A stretch of 37,820 bases of DNA from SAR324 cluster bacterium. Its GTDB lineage: Bacteria > SAR324 > NAC60-12. The stretch covers positions 1 through 37,820 of the forward strand of contig JADGAT010000047.1 of assembly GCA_015231885.1 (NCBI GenBank), in the 5' to 3' direction. Position numbers and translations under genes: made by a program. The notes under the pieces were generated by a model, which was not told where the DNA came from, ran no database searches, and was given only the letters and a program-made list of their open reading frames with translations. The stretch's first letter is position 1. Every line of letters begins with the position of its first letter. Shown one piece after another: positions 25,827 through 34,809 of this stretch.

Positions 25827-27434
25827 TTAATTTTGTCGAGGCAGTTGATATTGTTCGAAAATATCCCCCGTAAGAACTAATAATGACAGATAGACTTTTT
25901 CATAGTTAATGAAGCTTTGGATTTCATTGCTCTGTGCTGAGATAAGTTCTTGCTGCGCTTCGGAGACATCAAGGCTCGTACTTTGGCCCAGACTCTGTTT
26001 TTCAATTTCCTGGTCCAGTAAGGTAGCCGCCAGCTCACGAATCGCAATAGCCTGCTTTATATCCCTCTCTGCAAAATCTAAACTTCGCTGAATGGATTTT
26101 AATTCCACATACAGTTGGTCCTTAATACTGGAAACTTGAATATCCAATTGAGTACGTTCCAATTTTTTCTGTTTGATTTGCTCAGCAGTCTCATAATCAT
26201 ATAAGGGGACCGACCAGGTCAGTCCAACCTGATACCCATTGAGCTCGAACTTGCTGTACGCATCAAAAGTGTTGAAAAGCTCTTTTTCAGCACCACTCCA
26301 GGTGTAGCTCAGGTTTAAATCTAAATCAGGATCGTCTTGATCATGAGCTTTCTCCAAATCATATTCATTGATCCGGATTTGAGATTTCAGCATTTGCAAA
26401 TCTGTAGAATTGTTTAGGACTTTTTCCAGAAGTGATTCAAACCCGACTGGGGCTTCATGCAGCTGCGGACGATCACCCGGTAAAAACCCATAAGGCAAGG
26501 CCCTTAAATCCAGAGCGATCCTGACCTGATCTTCCACCTTTCGAATATTGTTTTCCACTTCAGATAAACTCTGTTTGTTTTTAAGCAACTGAATTTCGCT
26601 TTGCTTGACATCAGTCAATTTGGCAACACCCAAATCCTGTCTGATTCGATCTTCCTCGAGCAGTTGTTGAGAAACTTTCACCGCTTCCTGCAATACTCGC
26701 TTGGTTTCCCATAAGCCTGCTAAATCCCAATAAATTTGTGCAAATGCTTCAAGAATTTGCAATTTTGTATCATGAGTGCTCACTTTACTATCCTTCATTT
26801 TGAGTTCACTCTTATACAAAGGAATATCATTGATGTCTCCCCAGCCTTGGAAAATGGGAACGGACATGCCTAAGGTCAAGGAAGAAGAAAAAACGGCATC
26901 TTTGTCTTCGAATCCGTCCTCTAACGAACCGTCCTCTTCCTCTGTATAGTATCCCTTATTTTTACTGGAACTAGCTGAAAGTACGGCCGAATAGTTAATT
27001 CCATTGGAAGTTTTCTTAGACCAACTGGAAGAAACACTATTAGCATTATTCACATTATACAAAAGATAAGGAGACGAGCCCTCGCCGGAAAAATTAGCAG
27101 AGGCACTGGTAGAACGCTGGTGTTGGAACTTATTTACCCATGTTGGATTGAACCGTTTCTGCGAGGCCAGCAATTCACTTGCTGCCACTTCTTGTCCTAG
27201 CACACTTGATTTAATCTGTGTGTTAAGGTCCAATATCAACTGCAGTGTATTCTTTAAAGACGATTTAACGACTTGTCGCTTATCAATTTCTATAATCTCT
27301 AAACCAGGAATGGCTGCTAAACGCTGGAGTAACTCCGGATCAATGGTGTCCTCAGCAGAAGCACTTTGTGTAAAAAATAAAAACACACCTGCTAAACAGA
27401 TTGTCCAGATTCTTAAAATAGATATTTTTTTCAT
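25827..27434 (-). CDS. TolC-family outer-membrane efflux channel
   Basis: A 535-residue outer-membrane factor. A signal peptide (WTICLAGVFLFFTQSASA) is followed by a pre-domain, then two repeats of long helices with barrel strands: residues including NTLQLILDLNTQI and LASQKRFNPTWVNKF open the first half, and LEKAHDQDDPDLDLNLSYTW with GLTWSVPLYDYETAEQ open the second, ending in LGQSTSLDVSEAQQELISAQ. It forms the trimeric exit duct of the pump encoded downstream. A Ser/Asn-rich insert with acidic residues (about 105-180) lies where surface strands are expected. It is the first gene of the operon, so the control region is in the 298-nt space upstream. Confidence 0.93.
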   Translation of the reverse strand: MKKISILRIWTICLAGVFLFFTQSASAEDTIDPELLQRLAAIPGLEIIEIDKRQVVKSSLKNTLQLILDLNTQIKSSVLGQEVAASELLASQKRFNPTWVNKFQHQRSTSASANFSGEGSSPYLLYNVNNANSVSSSWSKKTSNGINYSAVLSASSSKNKGYYTEEEDGSLEDGFEDKDAVFSSSLTLGMSVPIFQGWGDINDIPLYKSELKMKDSKVSTHDTKLQILEAFAQIYWDLAGLWETKRVLQEAVKVSQQLLEEDRIRQDLGVAKLTDVKQSEIQLLKNKQSLSEVENNIRKVEDQVRIALDLRALPYGFLPGDRPQLHEAPVGFESLLEKVLNNSTDLQMLKSQIRINEYDLEKAHDQDDPDLDLNLSYTWSGAEKELFNTFDAYSKFELNGYQVGLTWSVPLYDYETAEQIKQKKLERTQLDIQVSSIKDQLYVELKSIQRSLDFAERDIKQAIAIRELAATLLDQEIEKQSLGQSTSLDVSEAQQELISAQSNEIQSFINYEKVYLSLLVLTGDIFEQYQLPRQN

Positions 27435-27464
27435 TATTTCAACGGGGATAATTTAAAATTACAT

Positions 27465-27490
27465 CAAACAAACTCTTAACTGGTTGTTTG
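27465..27490. promoter_or_regulatory. Inverted repeat upstream of the efflux operon, operator candidate
   Basis: CAAACAA and TTGTTTG form a 7-bp inverted repeat with a 12-nt spacer about 30 nt before the first efflux gene. That is a position where a repressor could block transcription. The surrounding 27435-27732 space is A/T-rich and shows no other clear signal. No regulator gene of the TetR or MarR kind is adjacent. Confidence 0.3.
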
Positions 27491-27732
27491 TAACAAAACA
27501 TTATGAAGCAAATATGAAGACAAACTAACAAAATTTACCACAGAATACTTTCTAAACCGTCACATTTTGGCACAAATCGAAACAAAACAAAAAATTAAAA
27601 ATGAAGCATTTATTTTTCACCAGGCGTCTCCATTCAATAGAAAAGTTTGTATATCGAAATAGTTGATGGTAGTTTCTTGAGTAAGAGAAAAACAAAAAAC
27701 AATCAACTTGTTTTGAATGAACATTAATAAAA

Positions 27733-28554
27733 ATGCAGACACAGGAATTATCATTAGAGTTTGACGTTGAAGAATTTCCAGAGATGACTTCGGAAATCCG
27801 ACAATGGATTGCTCATGTCATGGGTGGAGCCGTAATTGTTGACAACAAAGTCGATCCACAAGAAATTGAATACGTGAACCAAATTTTTGATAAATTTGGG
27901 GAGCAGCAACAAATGCAGGAAACTTTTCAGCAAGTGATCCAGACCCAACACCCTATCACGATCCCTCCCATTGAAATGCCTGCAAAGCTTTCAGAATTAG
28001 TTTTCAGGTGTGTTTTACGACTGTGCATCAGTGATCGTCATTTAAATGCAAAGGAAGTGCATTACATTCAAACAGTAAGTAATGTTTTGAAAATGGAAAC
28101 CGCAACAAAGCGCAGCATGATCAAACAGGCTATTTTTCAATCCAAAGAAAAATTCTTCAAACACTTGTTAGCCCGTTTAGAAAAACAGGAACGTTACTGG
28201 CTGGCAGCAATGATTCTAAAAATTATTTATGCAGATGGTAAAGTTCACCAAAAAGAATTGCCTTATCTCAACCACGTCGCCGAATTGCTAGCGGACTCTC
28301 CCGAGTTGATAAAATCCGTCAAAAAAGATGCTGCCAACTACTCATTGGCAGACTTTGACAAAATTTGCCTGCCCGCTGAAATCATCCCTGATTTATTGGA
28401 ATATTTACTTCGGATTACTATGAGTGATCAAACATTTGATCTCAACGAGTTGGAACTGCTTTATGAAATTGCAAAAACACTTGAGTTTGATGAACTGCTG
28501 TTGGACGAATTGATCACATCCGTTAAATCGGATCACCAGTTTTTATTTACATAA
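27733..28554 (+). CDS. Four-repeat TerB-like protein
   Basis: A 273-residue soluble helical protein. Four evenly spaced segments carry an Asp, six residues, then Glu: Asp37-Glu44 (DNKVDPQE), Asp101-Glu108 (DRHLNAKE), Asp168-Glu175 (DGKVHQKE) and Asp232-Glu239 (DQTFDLNE). Each is preceded by a hydrophobic helix and followed by another. This D-x6-E pattern is the metal-binding signature of the TerB/DjlA-N helical bundle. Two such motifs per fold would give two tandem TerB-like domains (about 20-130 and 150-265). Such domains occur in tellurite-resistance and membrane-associated stress systems. The function here is unknown. It is divergent from the efflux operon and converges with mutL at 11 nt. 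The ribosome site is poor. Confidence 0.72.
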   Translation: MQTQELSLEFDVEEFPEMTSEIRQWIAHVMGGAVIVDNKVDPQEIEYVNQIFDKFGEQQQMQETFQQVIQTQHPITIPPIEMPAKLSELVFRCVLRLCISDRHLNAKEVHYIQTVSNVLKMETATKRSMIKQAIFQSKEKFFKHLLARLEKQERYWLAAMILKIIYADGKVHQKELPYLNHVAELLADSPELIKSVKKDAANYSLADFDKICLPAEIIPDLLEYLLRITMSDQTFDLNELELLYEIAKTLEFDELLLDELITSVKSDHQFLFT

Positions 28555-28565
28555 TGGTTCAGACT

Positions 28566-30455
28566 CTACCCACTTCGTTTAAAGCGTTTTTCCAGTTCCT
28601 GGTAGGATACTTCGATCAATACAGGCTTTCCATGAGGAGAAATTCCTGCCAACCGACTTCTTTCCAGTTGGATTACCAGTTTTTCCAATTCCTCTATACA
28701 CAGCTTATCTCCAGCTTGGATTGCTGAACAGCAAGCCACTTTTTCCTGTATGTTTTTATGGACTTCCTCCGGCCGACGATTTTTACGAAACAACATGAGC
28801 TCATCTACAATTGATAAAATAGCTTTTTTGCATTTATTTTCCGACAACATGGATGGAATCGCATGAATCGAATAGGTGGTCTTCCCGAAAGGTTCAATCT
28901 GAAAGCCCATTTTATTAAATGACTGCAGATATTGTTCCAGTAAAATGGCATTCTGCGGACTGAGCTCCAGCAAAATAGGAACAGAGAAAGATTTTACTGA
29001 AATATTTCCTGCATAAATCGCTTTTTGATATGTTTCTAAAAGAATGCATTCCGATGCGGCATGCTGGTCAATCAAAGCCAAGCCTTCCTGTTTTTCTACA
29101 ACAATATATTGATGGTTCAGTTGCCCCAGTACAAGCGATTTCTGGTTCTCTTCAGACTGATGCGAAGACTTGAACGATTTGATTTCTTTTGCAACCGGAT
29201 CCAGTTCCGTTCCCTTGTGTTCAACAGGTGGTTTTCCTGTTTTCTTTGGTTGTGGCAAAACTTTATGGACTGCAGGAGGATCTATAGAATTGAGAGAAAA
29301 TATTTTTTGTGTATCGGAAAAAGCACCTTGCTCAATAGGTATTTCCAACTGCTCTTGGAGAAGAGGACGTTGAACCGGAAAAACAGAAACTTTTTTTTGC
29401 GACACAGAGGAGGGGAGTTGACTGCCAAAGTGCCGTTGATGAGAAGCTCCCATTAATGTTTTATTCAATTGATCCACCAAAATAGTGTGGATCAATTGAC
29501 TATTGCGAAAGCGAATTTCGGTTTTTGCTGGATGGACATTTACATCGATTTCTGAAGGATCTAAAAATATTTTTAAGAAAAAAGCAGGATGCTGATTTTT
29601 CATCAGCAAGGTGCGGTATGCATCATAAACAGCATGGTTGACCGCTGGACATTTGACAAAACGATCATTGACAAATAAATATTGCCAGCGTTTGCTTGAC
29701 TTGGAGCCTGTGGGTAAAGAGATAAACCCTTCATAATGGAGATATGTTTCCTGGTGGTGTGCCGCTGTCAGGGTATCCTGAAATGGCTCACCAAACAGCT
29801 GATAGATCCGTTGTTCCAGACTTTGCCCTTTTGAAAAACTAAACACCAATTGTTGATTATGAGTTAAGCGAAATTGAATATGGGGTCTAGCCAGTGCCTG
29901 ATGCACAACTGTTTCTTGGATATGACGGAATTCGGTGGAGGTGGTTTTCATAAACTTCAGGCGAGCAGGAGTATTGAAAAACAAATTTTGAATCGTAATT
30001 TTTGTTCCTTTAGGAAAACCTGTTTTACTGATCTTCTCCAGACAACCACCTTTGATAGAGAGAGAAGTGGCTCCCTCCTGCTCATCATGACAAGTCAACA
30101 ACTCAAGGTGGGAAACGGATGCGATGGACGCCAATGCTTCTCCTCTAAATCCCAGTGTCTGGATTTGTTCCAGATCCTCCTCTGCGTATATTTTACTGGT
30201 GGCATGGCGTTCTATTGCCAAACGAGCATTTTGTTCATCCATCCCAGAGCCATTGTCTAAAATAGAAATAAAATCCTTACCTCCATTTTTAATAGTTATC
30301 AAAATTTGATCAGCCCCAGCATCAATCGAGTTTTCAATCAACTCTTTCACAATAGAAGCAGGACGTTCTACCACTTCCCCTGCTGCAATTTTATTGATGA
30401 GTTGTTCTGGTAGAATTTTGATTTTGGCCATCGAATCAGACTTATGCATATTCAC
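28566..30455 (-). CDS. mutL: DNA mismatch repair protein MutL
   Basis: A GHKL ATPase of about 620-629 residues that couples MutS recognition to strand removal. The N-terminal part has KIAAGEVVERPASIVKELIE, NSIDAGA, DNGSGMDE, TLGFRGEALASI and NVHPAKTEIRF; a polar linker separates it from the C-terminal dimerisation domain. The endonuclease motif DQHA-x2-E-x4-E is present (DQHAASECILLE), so this MutL should nick DNA, as expected where MutH is absent. The later CPHGRP motif reads SPHGKP, replacing its metal-site Cys. Start choice is open: GTG at 30455 overlaps the yacG stop as GTGA, ATG is at 30449, and ATG at 30431 matches the family start best. It is coupled to yacG. Confidence 0.94.
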   Translation of the reverse strand: MNMHKSDSMAKIKILPEQLINKIAAGEVVERPASIVKELIENSIDAGADQILITIKNGGKDFISILDNGSGMDEQNARLAIERHATSKIYAEEDLEQIQTLGFRGEALASIASVSHLELLTCHDEQEGATSLSIKGGCLEKISKTGFPKGTKITIQNLFFNTPARLKFMKTTSTEFRHIQETVVHQALARPHIQFRLTHNQQLVFSFSKGQSLEQRIYQLFGEPFQDTLTAAHHQETYLHYEGFISLPTGSKSSKRWQYLFVNDRFVKCPAVNHAVYDAYRTLLMKNQHPAFFLKIFLDPSEIDVNVHPAKTEIRFRNSQLIHTILVDQLNKTLMGASHQRHFGSQLPSSVSQKKVSVFPVQRPLLQEQLEIPIEQGAFSDTQKIFSLNSIDPPAVHKVLPQPKKTGKPPVEHKGTELDPVAKEIKSFKSSHQSEENQKSLVLGQLNHQYIVVEKQEGLALIDQHAASECILLETYQKAIYAGNISVKSFSVPILLELSPQNAILLEQYLQSFNKMGFQIEPFGKTTYSIHAIPSMLSENKCKKAILSIVDELMLFRKNRRPEEVHKNIQEKVACCSAIQAGDKLCIEELEKLVIQLERSRLAGISPHGKPVLIEVSYQELEKRFKRSG

Positions 30456-30646
30456 TTCACTTCTTCTGAAGAGGCCGACTCATCAGGCTGTGAGGCAATT
30501 TTATATTCTTCTGATGCCCATGCGGCTTGATCATCAATTTGGCAGCGGCTTGAACAGAAAGGACGGAAAGGACTAGATGACCATTCTACAGAGTTTCTGC
30601 ATTTTGGACATGCTACAGTTATTTTTTTATTATCGGAGTCAGACAT
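30452..30646 (-). CDS. yacG: YacG-like zinc protein, DNA gyrase inhibitor family
   Basis: A 64-residue protein with the YacG zinc site: CPKCRNSVEW, then FCSSRCQIDDQAAWASEEYKI. Four Cys in CxxC ... CxxxC spacing bind one zinc, and an acidic tail follows. In E. coli the protein binds GyrB and inhibits gyrase. The end of the gene overlaps the mutL GTG start, so translation of the two is linked, a pairing of topology control with repair. The upstream ntrC-like gene ends 69 nt before. Confidence 0.87.
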   Translation of the reverse strand: MSDSDNKKITVACPKCRNSVEWSSSPFRPFCSSRCQIDDQAAWASEEYKIASQPDESASSEEVK

Positions 30647-30715
30647 ATATCAGTTGATTTGTTTAAAGGCAGGAAGGAATAGTTTGAGATGTGATCATTG
30701 TGCCAGGCACACAGG

Positions 30716-32167
30716 CTAGTGATTTTGGCCAGGTTCTTCATTTTTTTGCAAACCCAGTATTTCAATTTTTTTGCGTAAGGTATTTCGATTGATTCCCAGA
30801 ATTTTTGCACTACGGTTCTGGTTCCATTTCGTTTGTTCTAACGTCAACTTCAATAAAGGCCGTTCTACCTGTGGTATGATCAAATCCATCAACGCCTCTC
30901 CCCCTTGCTTGACGTATTCTTCAACAACATGCGTAATATGTTGATATATCATATCTTCTAAAAGAGTTTCTCCTTCTTCGACATGCGGCTGGTGCTGAAT
31001 AATATTATGGGGAATGCTGTCTATCGTAATGGTTTCTGTCACATTGGTAATCATCAGGCTTTTGATAACATTTTCTAATTCTCTGACATTACCAGGCCAG
31101 TGATAGCGTTTCAATTCTTCCATTGCATCCGAAGCAACACGCTTATTACAGATTGCTAATTCATGAGCCCCTTTGCGAAGAAAGTGTTCAACCAATAACG
31201 GGATATCATCTCGTCTTTCCCGCAATGGAGGAATATATACGGAAAAAACATTGAGACGGTAATACAAGTCTGTACGGAAAAGCCCCTCTTCAATTCGTTG
31301 TTCTAGATTCTGATGGGTTGCGGCAATAACCCTCATATTTGTCTCAATAACCTCATGCCCGCCAACCCGCTCAAACGTCTTTTCTTGTAACACTCGAAGC
31401 AGTTTACTTTGCAGCTTGAGGGGCATGTCACCAATTTCATCAAGAAACAATGTCCCGGAATTGGCCAATTCCAGTTTCCCTTTTTTACGCTCAACAGCCC
31501 CTGTAAATGCTCCTTTTTCATGACCAAATAATTCGGACTCCAAAAGTTCGGAAGGAATAGCAGCACAGTTCAATGCAATAAAAGGCTGGTCGCCCCTTGC
31601 AGAATGCTGCTGGATAGACCGAGCAATCAACTCCTTGCCTGTTCCGCTTTCTCCCAGGATCAGCACAGTCAAATCGGTAGGAGCCACCCGACCAATTGCC
31701 TTGTACAGACTGTGCATTACCTTTGTATTACCAACCAGCGATTCTCCCGTATCACGTTTGGAAGAAGACGTCGATTTGCTGGAGTGCCGACTGTTGCCAA
31801 TGACCTGTGCTGCCTGTTCAACCAAACCCTCAACATCTTCAATATCAAACGGCTTGGCTAGATAATCATAAGCTCCCATTTTCATTGCGGTGATGGTGTT
31901 ATACATCGTACTTTGACCTGTAACCACAATGGCAAGCAAATCCGGGCACTGCTTCAGTGTATCTTCCATAAAAGAGAGACCATCTTGCCCCGGCAGATTG
32001 ATATCAATAAAAGCGATGTCAATGGCATTACTGTCAATTATAGCCTTCGCCTCTTCAGCACTTGCAGCCAAATGAAGAGAATATCCCAACTGAGAAAGCG
32101 TTTGCTCTAAAACCCACCGAATGCTCTGTTCATCATCAACAATCAAAATTTGAATGGAATGCTCCAT
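30716..32167 (-). CDS. Sigma-54-dependent response regulator, NtrC-like
   Basis: A 483-residue protein with a receiver (about 5-120, Asp55 in AFIDINLPG), an AAA+ domain with Walker A GESGTGKE (172-179) and the sigma-54 contact loop GAFTGA (219-224). [11 protein letters not shown] and [15 protein letters not shown] follow, and a C-terminal Fis-type helix-turn-helix ends it ([20 protein letters not shown]). It activates transcription with RpoN when phosphorylated. The overall form is closest to NtrC (GlnG), but no NtrB kinase is adjacent, so the nitrogen role is not shown. It follows the lipoprotein gene by 7 nt and is probably co-transcribed with it. Confidence 0.93.
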   Translation of the reverse strand: MEHSIQILIVDDEQSIRWVLEQTLSQLGYSLHLAASAEEAKAIIDSNAIDIAFIDINLPGQDGLSFMEDTLKQCPDLLAIVVTGQSTMYNTITAMKMGAYDYLAKPFDIEDVEGLVEQAAQVIGNSRHSSKSTSSSKRDTGESLVGNTKVMHSLYKAIGRVAPTDLTVLILGESGTGKELIARSIQQHSARGDQPFIALNCAAIPSELLESELFGHEKGAFTGAVERKKGKLELANSGTLFLDEIGDMPLKLQSKLLRVLQEKTFERVGGHEVIETNMRVIAATHQNLEQRIEEGLFRTDLYYRLNVFSVYIPPLRERRDDIPLLVEHFLRKGAHELAICNKRVASDAMEELKRYHWPGNVRELENVIKSLMITNVTETITIDSIPHNIIQHQPHVEEGETLLEDMIYQHITHVVEEYVKQGGEALMDLIIPQVERPLLKLTLEQTKWNQNRSAKILGINRNTLRKKIEILGLQKNEEPGQNH

Positions 32168-32174
32168 ATATTGT

Positions 32175-33431
32175 TTAACTTTCTGGTTTTCGGATATAAT
32201 TTTCTAATTCATCCTTGAGAAGGCGAATGCTCAACAAAGCATCGGCCCCCTTGACGGGTTCATTTGGCCCGAATTCTCCTCGAGTTTTGTTGGTGACCGT
32301 CATGATATTACGAGAAACTAAAGTACGTGCGGCATTGTAGTAAAAAGCATCCGGGCGGACATCAGGCCAGGGAGAAGTGTCGCCAATGAATCGTGTGGAT
32401 AAAGAACGATCCTTGGTCACTTGAATCAAAATATCTTCCAGCATGATGGCAAATTCCGAACGAATGATTGTTTCATCAGGATAGAACAAATGTTGAGGAC
32501 TTGCTTCCAGTCCACGAACCCCGGTATCTAGAATTTGTTCAATATCACTGCGAAGCGGATGAGCTTCGATATCTGTCGCCACTGGAATTTCCCGTTTTTG
32601 CTGCGTAACAAACTGTTTTGTCGGAGGCTTGAAGCTGGTGTTGTATTTTTGTTTGGCAGCATCACGACCGTATAATTGGGGTAAACGCAATTCCTCTACC
32701 AGCATCGCTGCCATATCACCCCTTGTGAGGGTGGGACTCCTGGAAATTCTCTTTCCTAAACGACTCCCGGGCTCCGCACGGATCATCTTCTGCAATTGTT
32801 CGAGTGCCTGGTCGGCTTCACGAGTGAATCCTAAATTCAACTCCAAAACTCTGCTGTACTCCGTTATTGCCTTACTAAATTCTGATGCATCTCGGTAAGC
32901 TTCTGCCATATAAAAGTGGGGTTCTGCTCGTAGGTTCGAAAATTTGATATTGTCCTCATCCTGATAAAGATCGACTGCATCCTCAAAATGCCCTTCAGCA
33001 TCATCGAGCCAGTCTTCTTCAGCCTTTAGCATAGAAAGAACCCGAATGGCCATCACATGCGCATGGGCTTTTTGACGATCATTTTTGGCATGATCAAAAG
33101 AGCCGTCCAACAGCTCCATTGCCTGCTCAGCATCCTTCTCTTTTTCTTCAGCTGATTTCCCTGCCAATGTCGTTTCATGAGCATTGACCAATGCCTGCCC
33201 TGCCAACGCTGGTGAATACTTATCGTCTATTTCCAGAGCCAGACGAAATTCCCGGCGAGCGTCTTTCCATCGGTTGTCTTTGATCAAATCCCGTCCTCTT
33301 AATGCATGATGTTCGGGATCATCTAATTTAGACTGCTGCTTTCGTAATTTAGGCTGAGATGAACAACCCGCAATCCAGAGTGTCAGTACAAACAATCCAA
33401 TGACACAAGTTAACCATTTTTTAGTAAACAT
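32175..33431 (-). CDS. Lipoprotein with TPR-like repeats and SLH domains
   Basis: A 418-residue lipoprotein with a signal peptide and lipobox at IAGC (Cys23). Helical TPR-like repeats follow (about 40-210, including ALRGRDLIKDNRWKDARREF and AEPHFYMAEAYRDASEFSKA). The C-terminal half has two S-layer-homology-like segments (HPLRSDIEQILDTG ... FYPDETIIRSEFA, and DVRPDAFYYNAARTLVSRNI ... GPNEPVKGADALL). SLH units in Gram-negative envelopes can hold proteins to cell-wall polymers. The start at 33431 is fixed by AAGGAGG 5 nt upstream; a longer frame to 33464 would bury that site. It is the first gene ahead of the ntrC-like gene. The A3 palindromic element ends 52 nt before its start. Confidence 0.87.
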   Translation of the reverse strand: MFTKKWLTCVIGLFVLTLWIAGCSSQPKLRKQQSKLDDPEHHALRGRDLIKDNRWKDARREFRLALEIDDKYSPALAGQALVNAHETTLAGKSAEEKEKDAEQAMELLDGSFDHAKNDRQKAHAHVMAIRVLSMLKAEEDWLDDAEGHFEDAVDLYQDEDNIKFSNLRAEPHFYMAEAYRDASEFSKAITEYSRVLELNLGFTREADQALEQLQKMIRAEPGSRLGKRISRSPTLTRGDMAAMLVEELRLPQLYGRDAAKQKYNTSFKPPTKQFVTQQKREIPVATDIEAHPLRSDIEQILDTGVRGLEASPQHLFYPDETIIRSEFAIMLEDILIQVTKDRSLSTRFIGDTSPWPDVRPDAFYYNAARTLVSRNIMTVTNKTRGEFGPNEPVKGADALLSIRLLKDELENYIRKPES

Positions 33432-33482
33432 TTTTCCTCCTTCATAACGGTAGGGAAGCTTCAATTTTTTAAAATTTTCTTT

Positions 33483-33644
33483 TTAGGAATGCTCAAACAA
33501 TAACTTAGCAAATCTACTTGTCTTTTCAACGATCTTCTGCGTTGCTTTACCGGTTACATAACAAGCTATGAGCGCAATAAAACGCCTTGAATCTCGATGA
33601 AAATCCTGCATAACTTTCGCATGTTATTATTTTCGCCTTCCTTA
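33483..33644 (-). mobile_element. 156-bp palindromic MITE-like element, copy A3, with TTA direct repeats
   Basis: The element proper is 33486-33641 in the opposite orientation to A1 and A2, flanked by TTA at 33483-33485 and 33642-33644. The central hairpin has one changed base (CATAGC-TT-GTTATG), and the region beside it differs most. It lies between two minus-strand genes with its right end toward the lipoprotein gene. Confidence 0.85.
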
Positions 33645-33719
33645 AGAAAAATCCAGCTGATACAAGGTTTCCCTATTTGGAGCAGCAAGTGATTTAGATG
33701 GTTCAATAGTGTTTCTTTG

Positions 33720-34664
33720 TTATGCCGTCATCCGAGCTTTATAGGTTTCTTTATCCTCCAGCAAATGGTTGATTTTCTGGATTTCGTCACTAGGGATTTT
33801 GCCCTTTCCTTCCAGAAATTTGAAAAACTGCTCTAATGAGTTCTGCATACTGACTAAATCATCCACGACAGGGTTGAGATTTCGGATAAACCAATTCCCC
33901 AGAAAATTGTCCAGCATCTTCGCGTTCCATTCTTCCACAGGGCTCGTAGCAAAATCTTCAACAAATACTTCGACATCTTCTACTATACGCTCTCGCTGTT
34001 CCTCATCCAACTCGGCCAGGGTTTGCTGGAAAGACTCCATCAATCCTTCATCAACTTGAGGTCTTTCCACAACTGCTGCTTCGAAGGATTCCTCTGCTTC
34101 CAGAGTCTCATCTTTTACTTTATTTAGAGCCTCTACCATTTCTTCAATAAGTTGCGTATGAGTTTTTTCATAGTCTTCTACGGCTTTTAATATTTCCGTA
34201 CGCTCCAGAGTCGTTCCTTGTACATCAGCCTTCGACCGTAGGTAAATGGCGATAATCAATGGATTGATAAAGTATGGCATTTCTTGATGATCCAAAGCAT
34301 ATAAAATTCCTTTAACCATCAGATTTTTCTGCATACTCCCCTCTGTTCGATCATCCATCTCTTTCAAGCGTTTTTGAAAATCCTGAACAAATTCATCGAG
34401 CAGTATATCGTTTAAAACTTGTGGGTCGGGTGCATTCGCCTCCAAATGAGTACGCATCGTATTTTCGTCAAAGCGCATTTCATCCAGTTCCTCCTCATAA
34501 GCTAAGATGGGAATTTTTTGAAGAAGTTTTTGCAATTCTTTTTCTGAACTGGGTTGTTGGTGTGTACGGCTGGCCGTTTGCCGCCGCTGCACAGCTTTTT
34601 TGACCTGTTTTTGCTTTTTACGTTTCAGCATCCCTGCTTTTTGCTTCTTGATTTTTTTCGCCAT
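33720..34664 (-). CDS. Hypothetical protein, basic N-terminus and acidic helical body
   Basis: A 314-residue protein I do not recognise. The first 35 residues are extremely basic (MAKKIKKQKAGMLKRKKQKQ and more), and the rest is acidic and predicted helical, with long amphipathic stretches (about 45-310). There is no signal peptide, membrane segment or Cys. The basic tail could bind nucleic acid or ribosomes. A central segment (KGILYALDHQEMPYFINPL) is the least repetitive and may be a folded core. AAGG lies almost against the ATG at 34664, an unusual spacing; an internal ATG at 34631 is possible. It is divergent from dsbD across a palindrome-rich 276-nt space. Confidence 0.65.
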   Translation of the reverse strand: MAKKIKKQKAGMLKRKKQKQVKKAVQRRQTASRTHQQPSSEKELQKLLQKIPILAYEEELDEMRFDENTMRTHLEANAPDPQVLNDILLDEFVQDFQKRLKEMDDRTEGSMQKNLMVKGILYALDHQEMPYFINPLIIAIYLRSKADVQGTTLERTEILKAVEDYEKTHTQLIEEMVEALNKVKDETLEAEESFEAAVVERPQVDEGLMESFQQTLAELDEEQRERIVEDVEVFVEDFATSPVEEWNAKMLDNFLGNWFIRNLNPVVDDLVSMQNSLEQFFKFLEGKGKIPSDEIQKINHLLEDKETYKARMTA

Positions 34665-34767
34665 CCTTAATTTGTCTAAGCAATATGTTTCTAAAAAATC
34701 ATTCCTCTGTTGAACTTTTCTCTGGAATGAAAGATCTTTCTACAATTCAAAGGATTTTTCTCTCACT

Positions 34768-34801
34768 TTTTCTTGTGATCTTCAAGACAATCACAAGAAA
34801 A
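34768..34801. promoter_or_regulatory. Perfect 12-bp inverted repeat in the hypothetical/dsbD divergent region
   Basis: TTTTCTTGTGAT (34768-34779) is repeated as its complement at 34790-34801 with a 10-nt spacer. Its position about midway between two divergent genes suits an operator serving both. A stem-loop role is also possible. TATATT follows directly at 34803 and could be a -10 element for dsbD. Confidence 0.4.
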
Positions 34802-34809
34802 GTATATTG

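Noticed and set aside
27570..27590. TGGCAC resembling half of a sigma-54 promoter
   Set aside because: No TTGC element at the required spacing follows.
30700..30718. TGTGCC-GGCACA palindrome behind the ntrC-like gene as terminator
   Set aside because: The loop is too tight for the full stem and no T-run follows on either strand.
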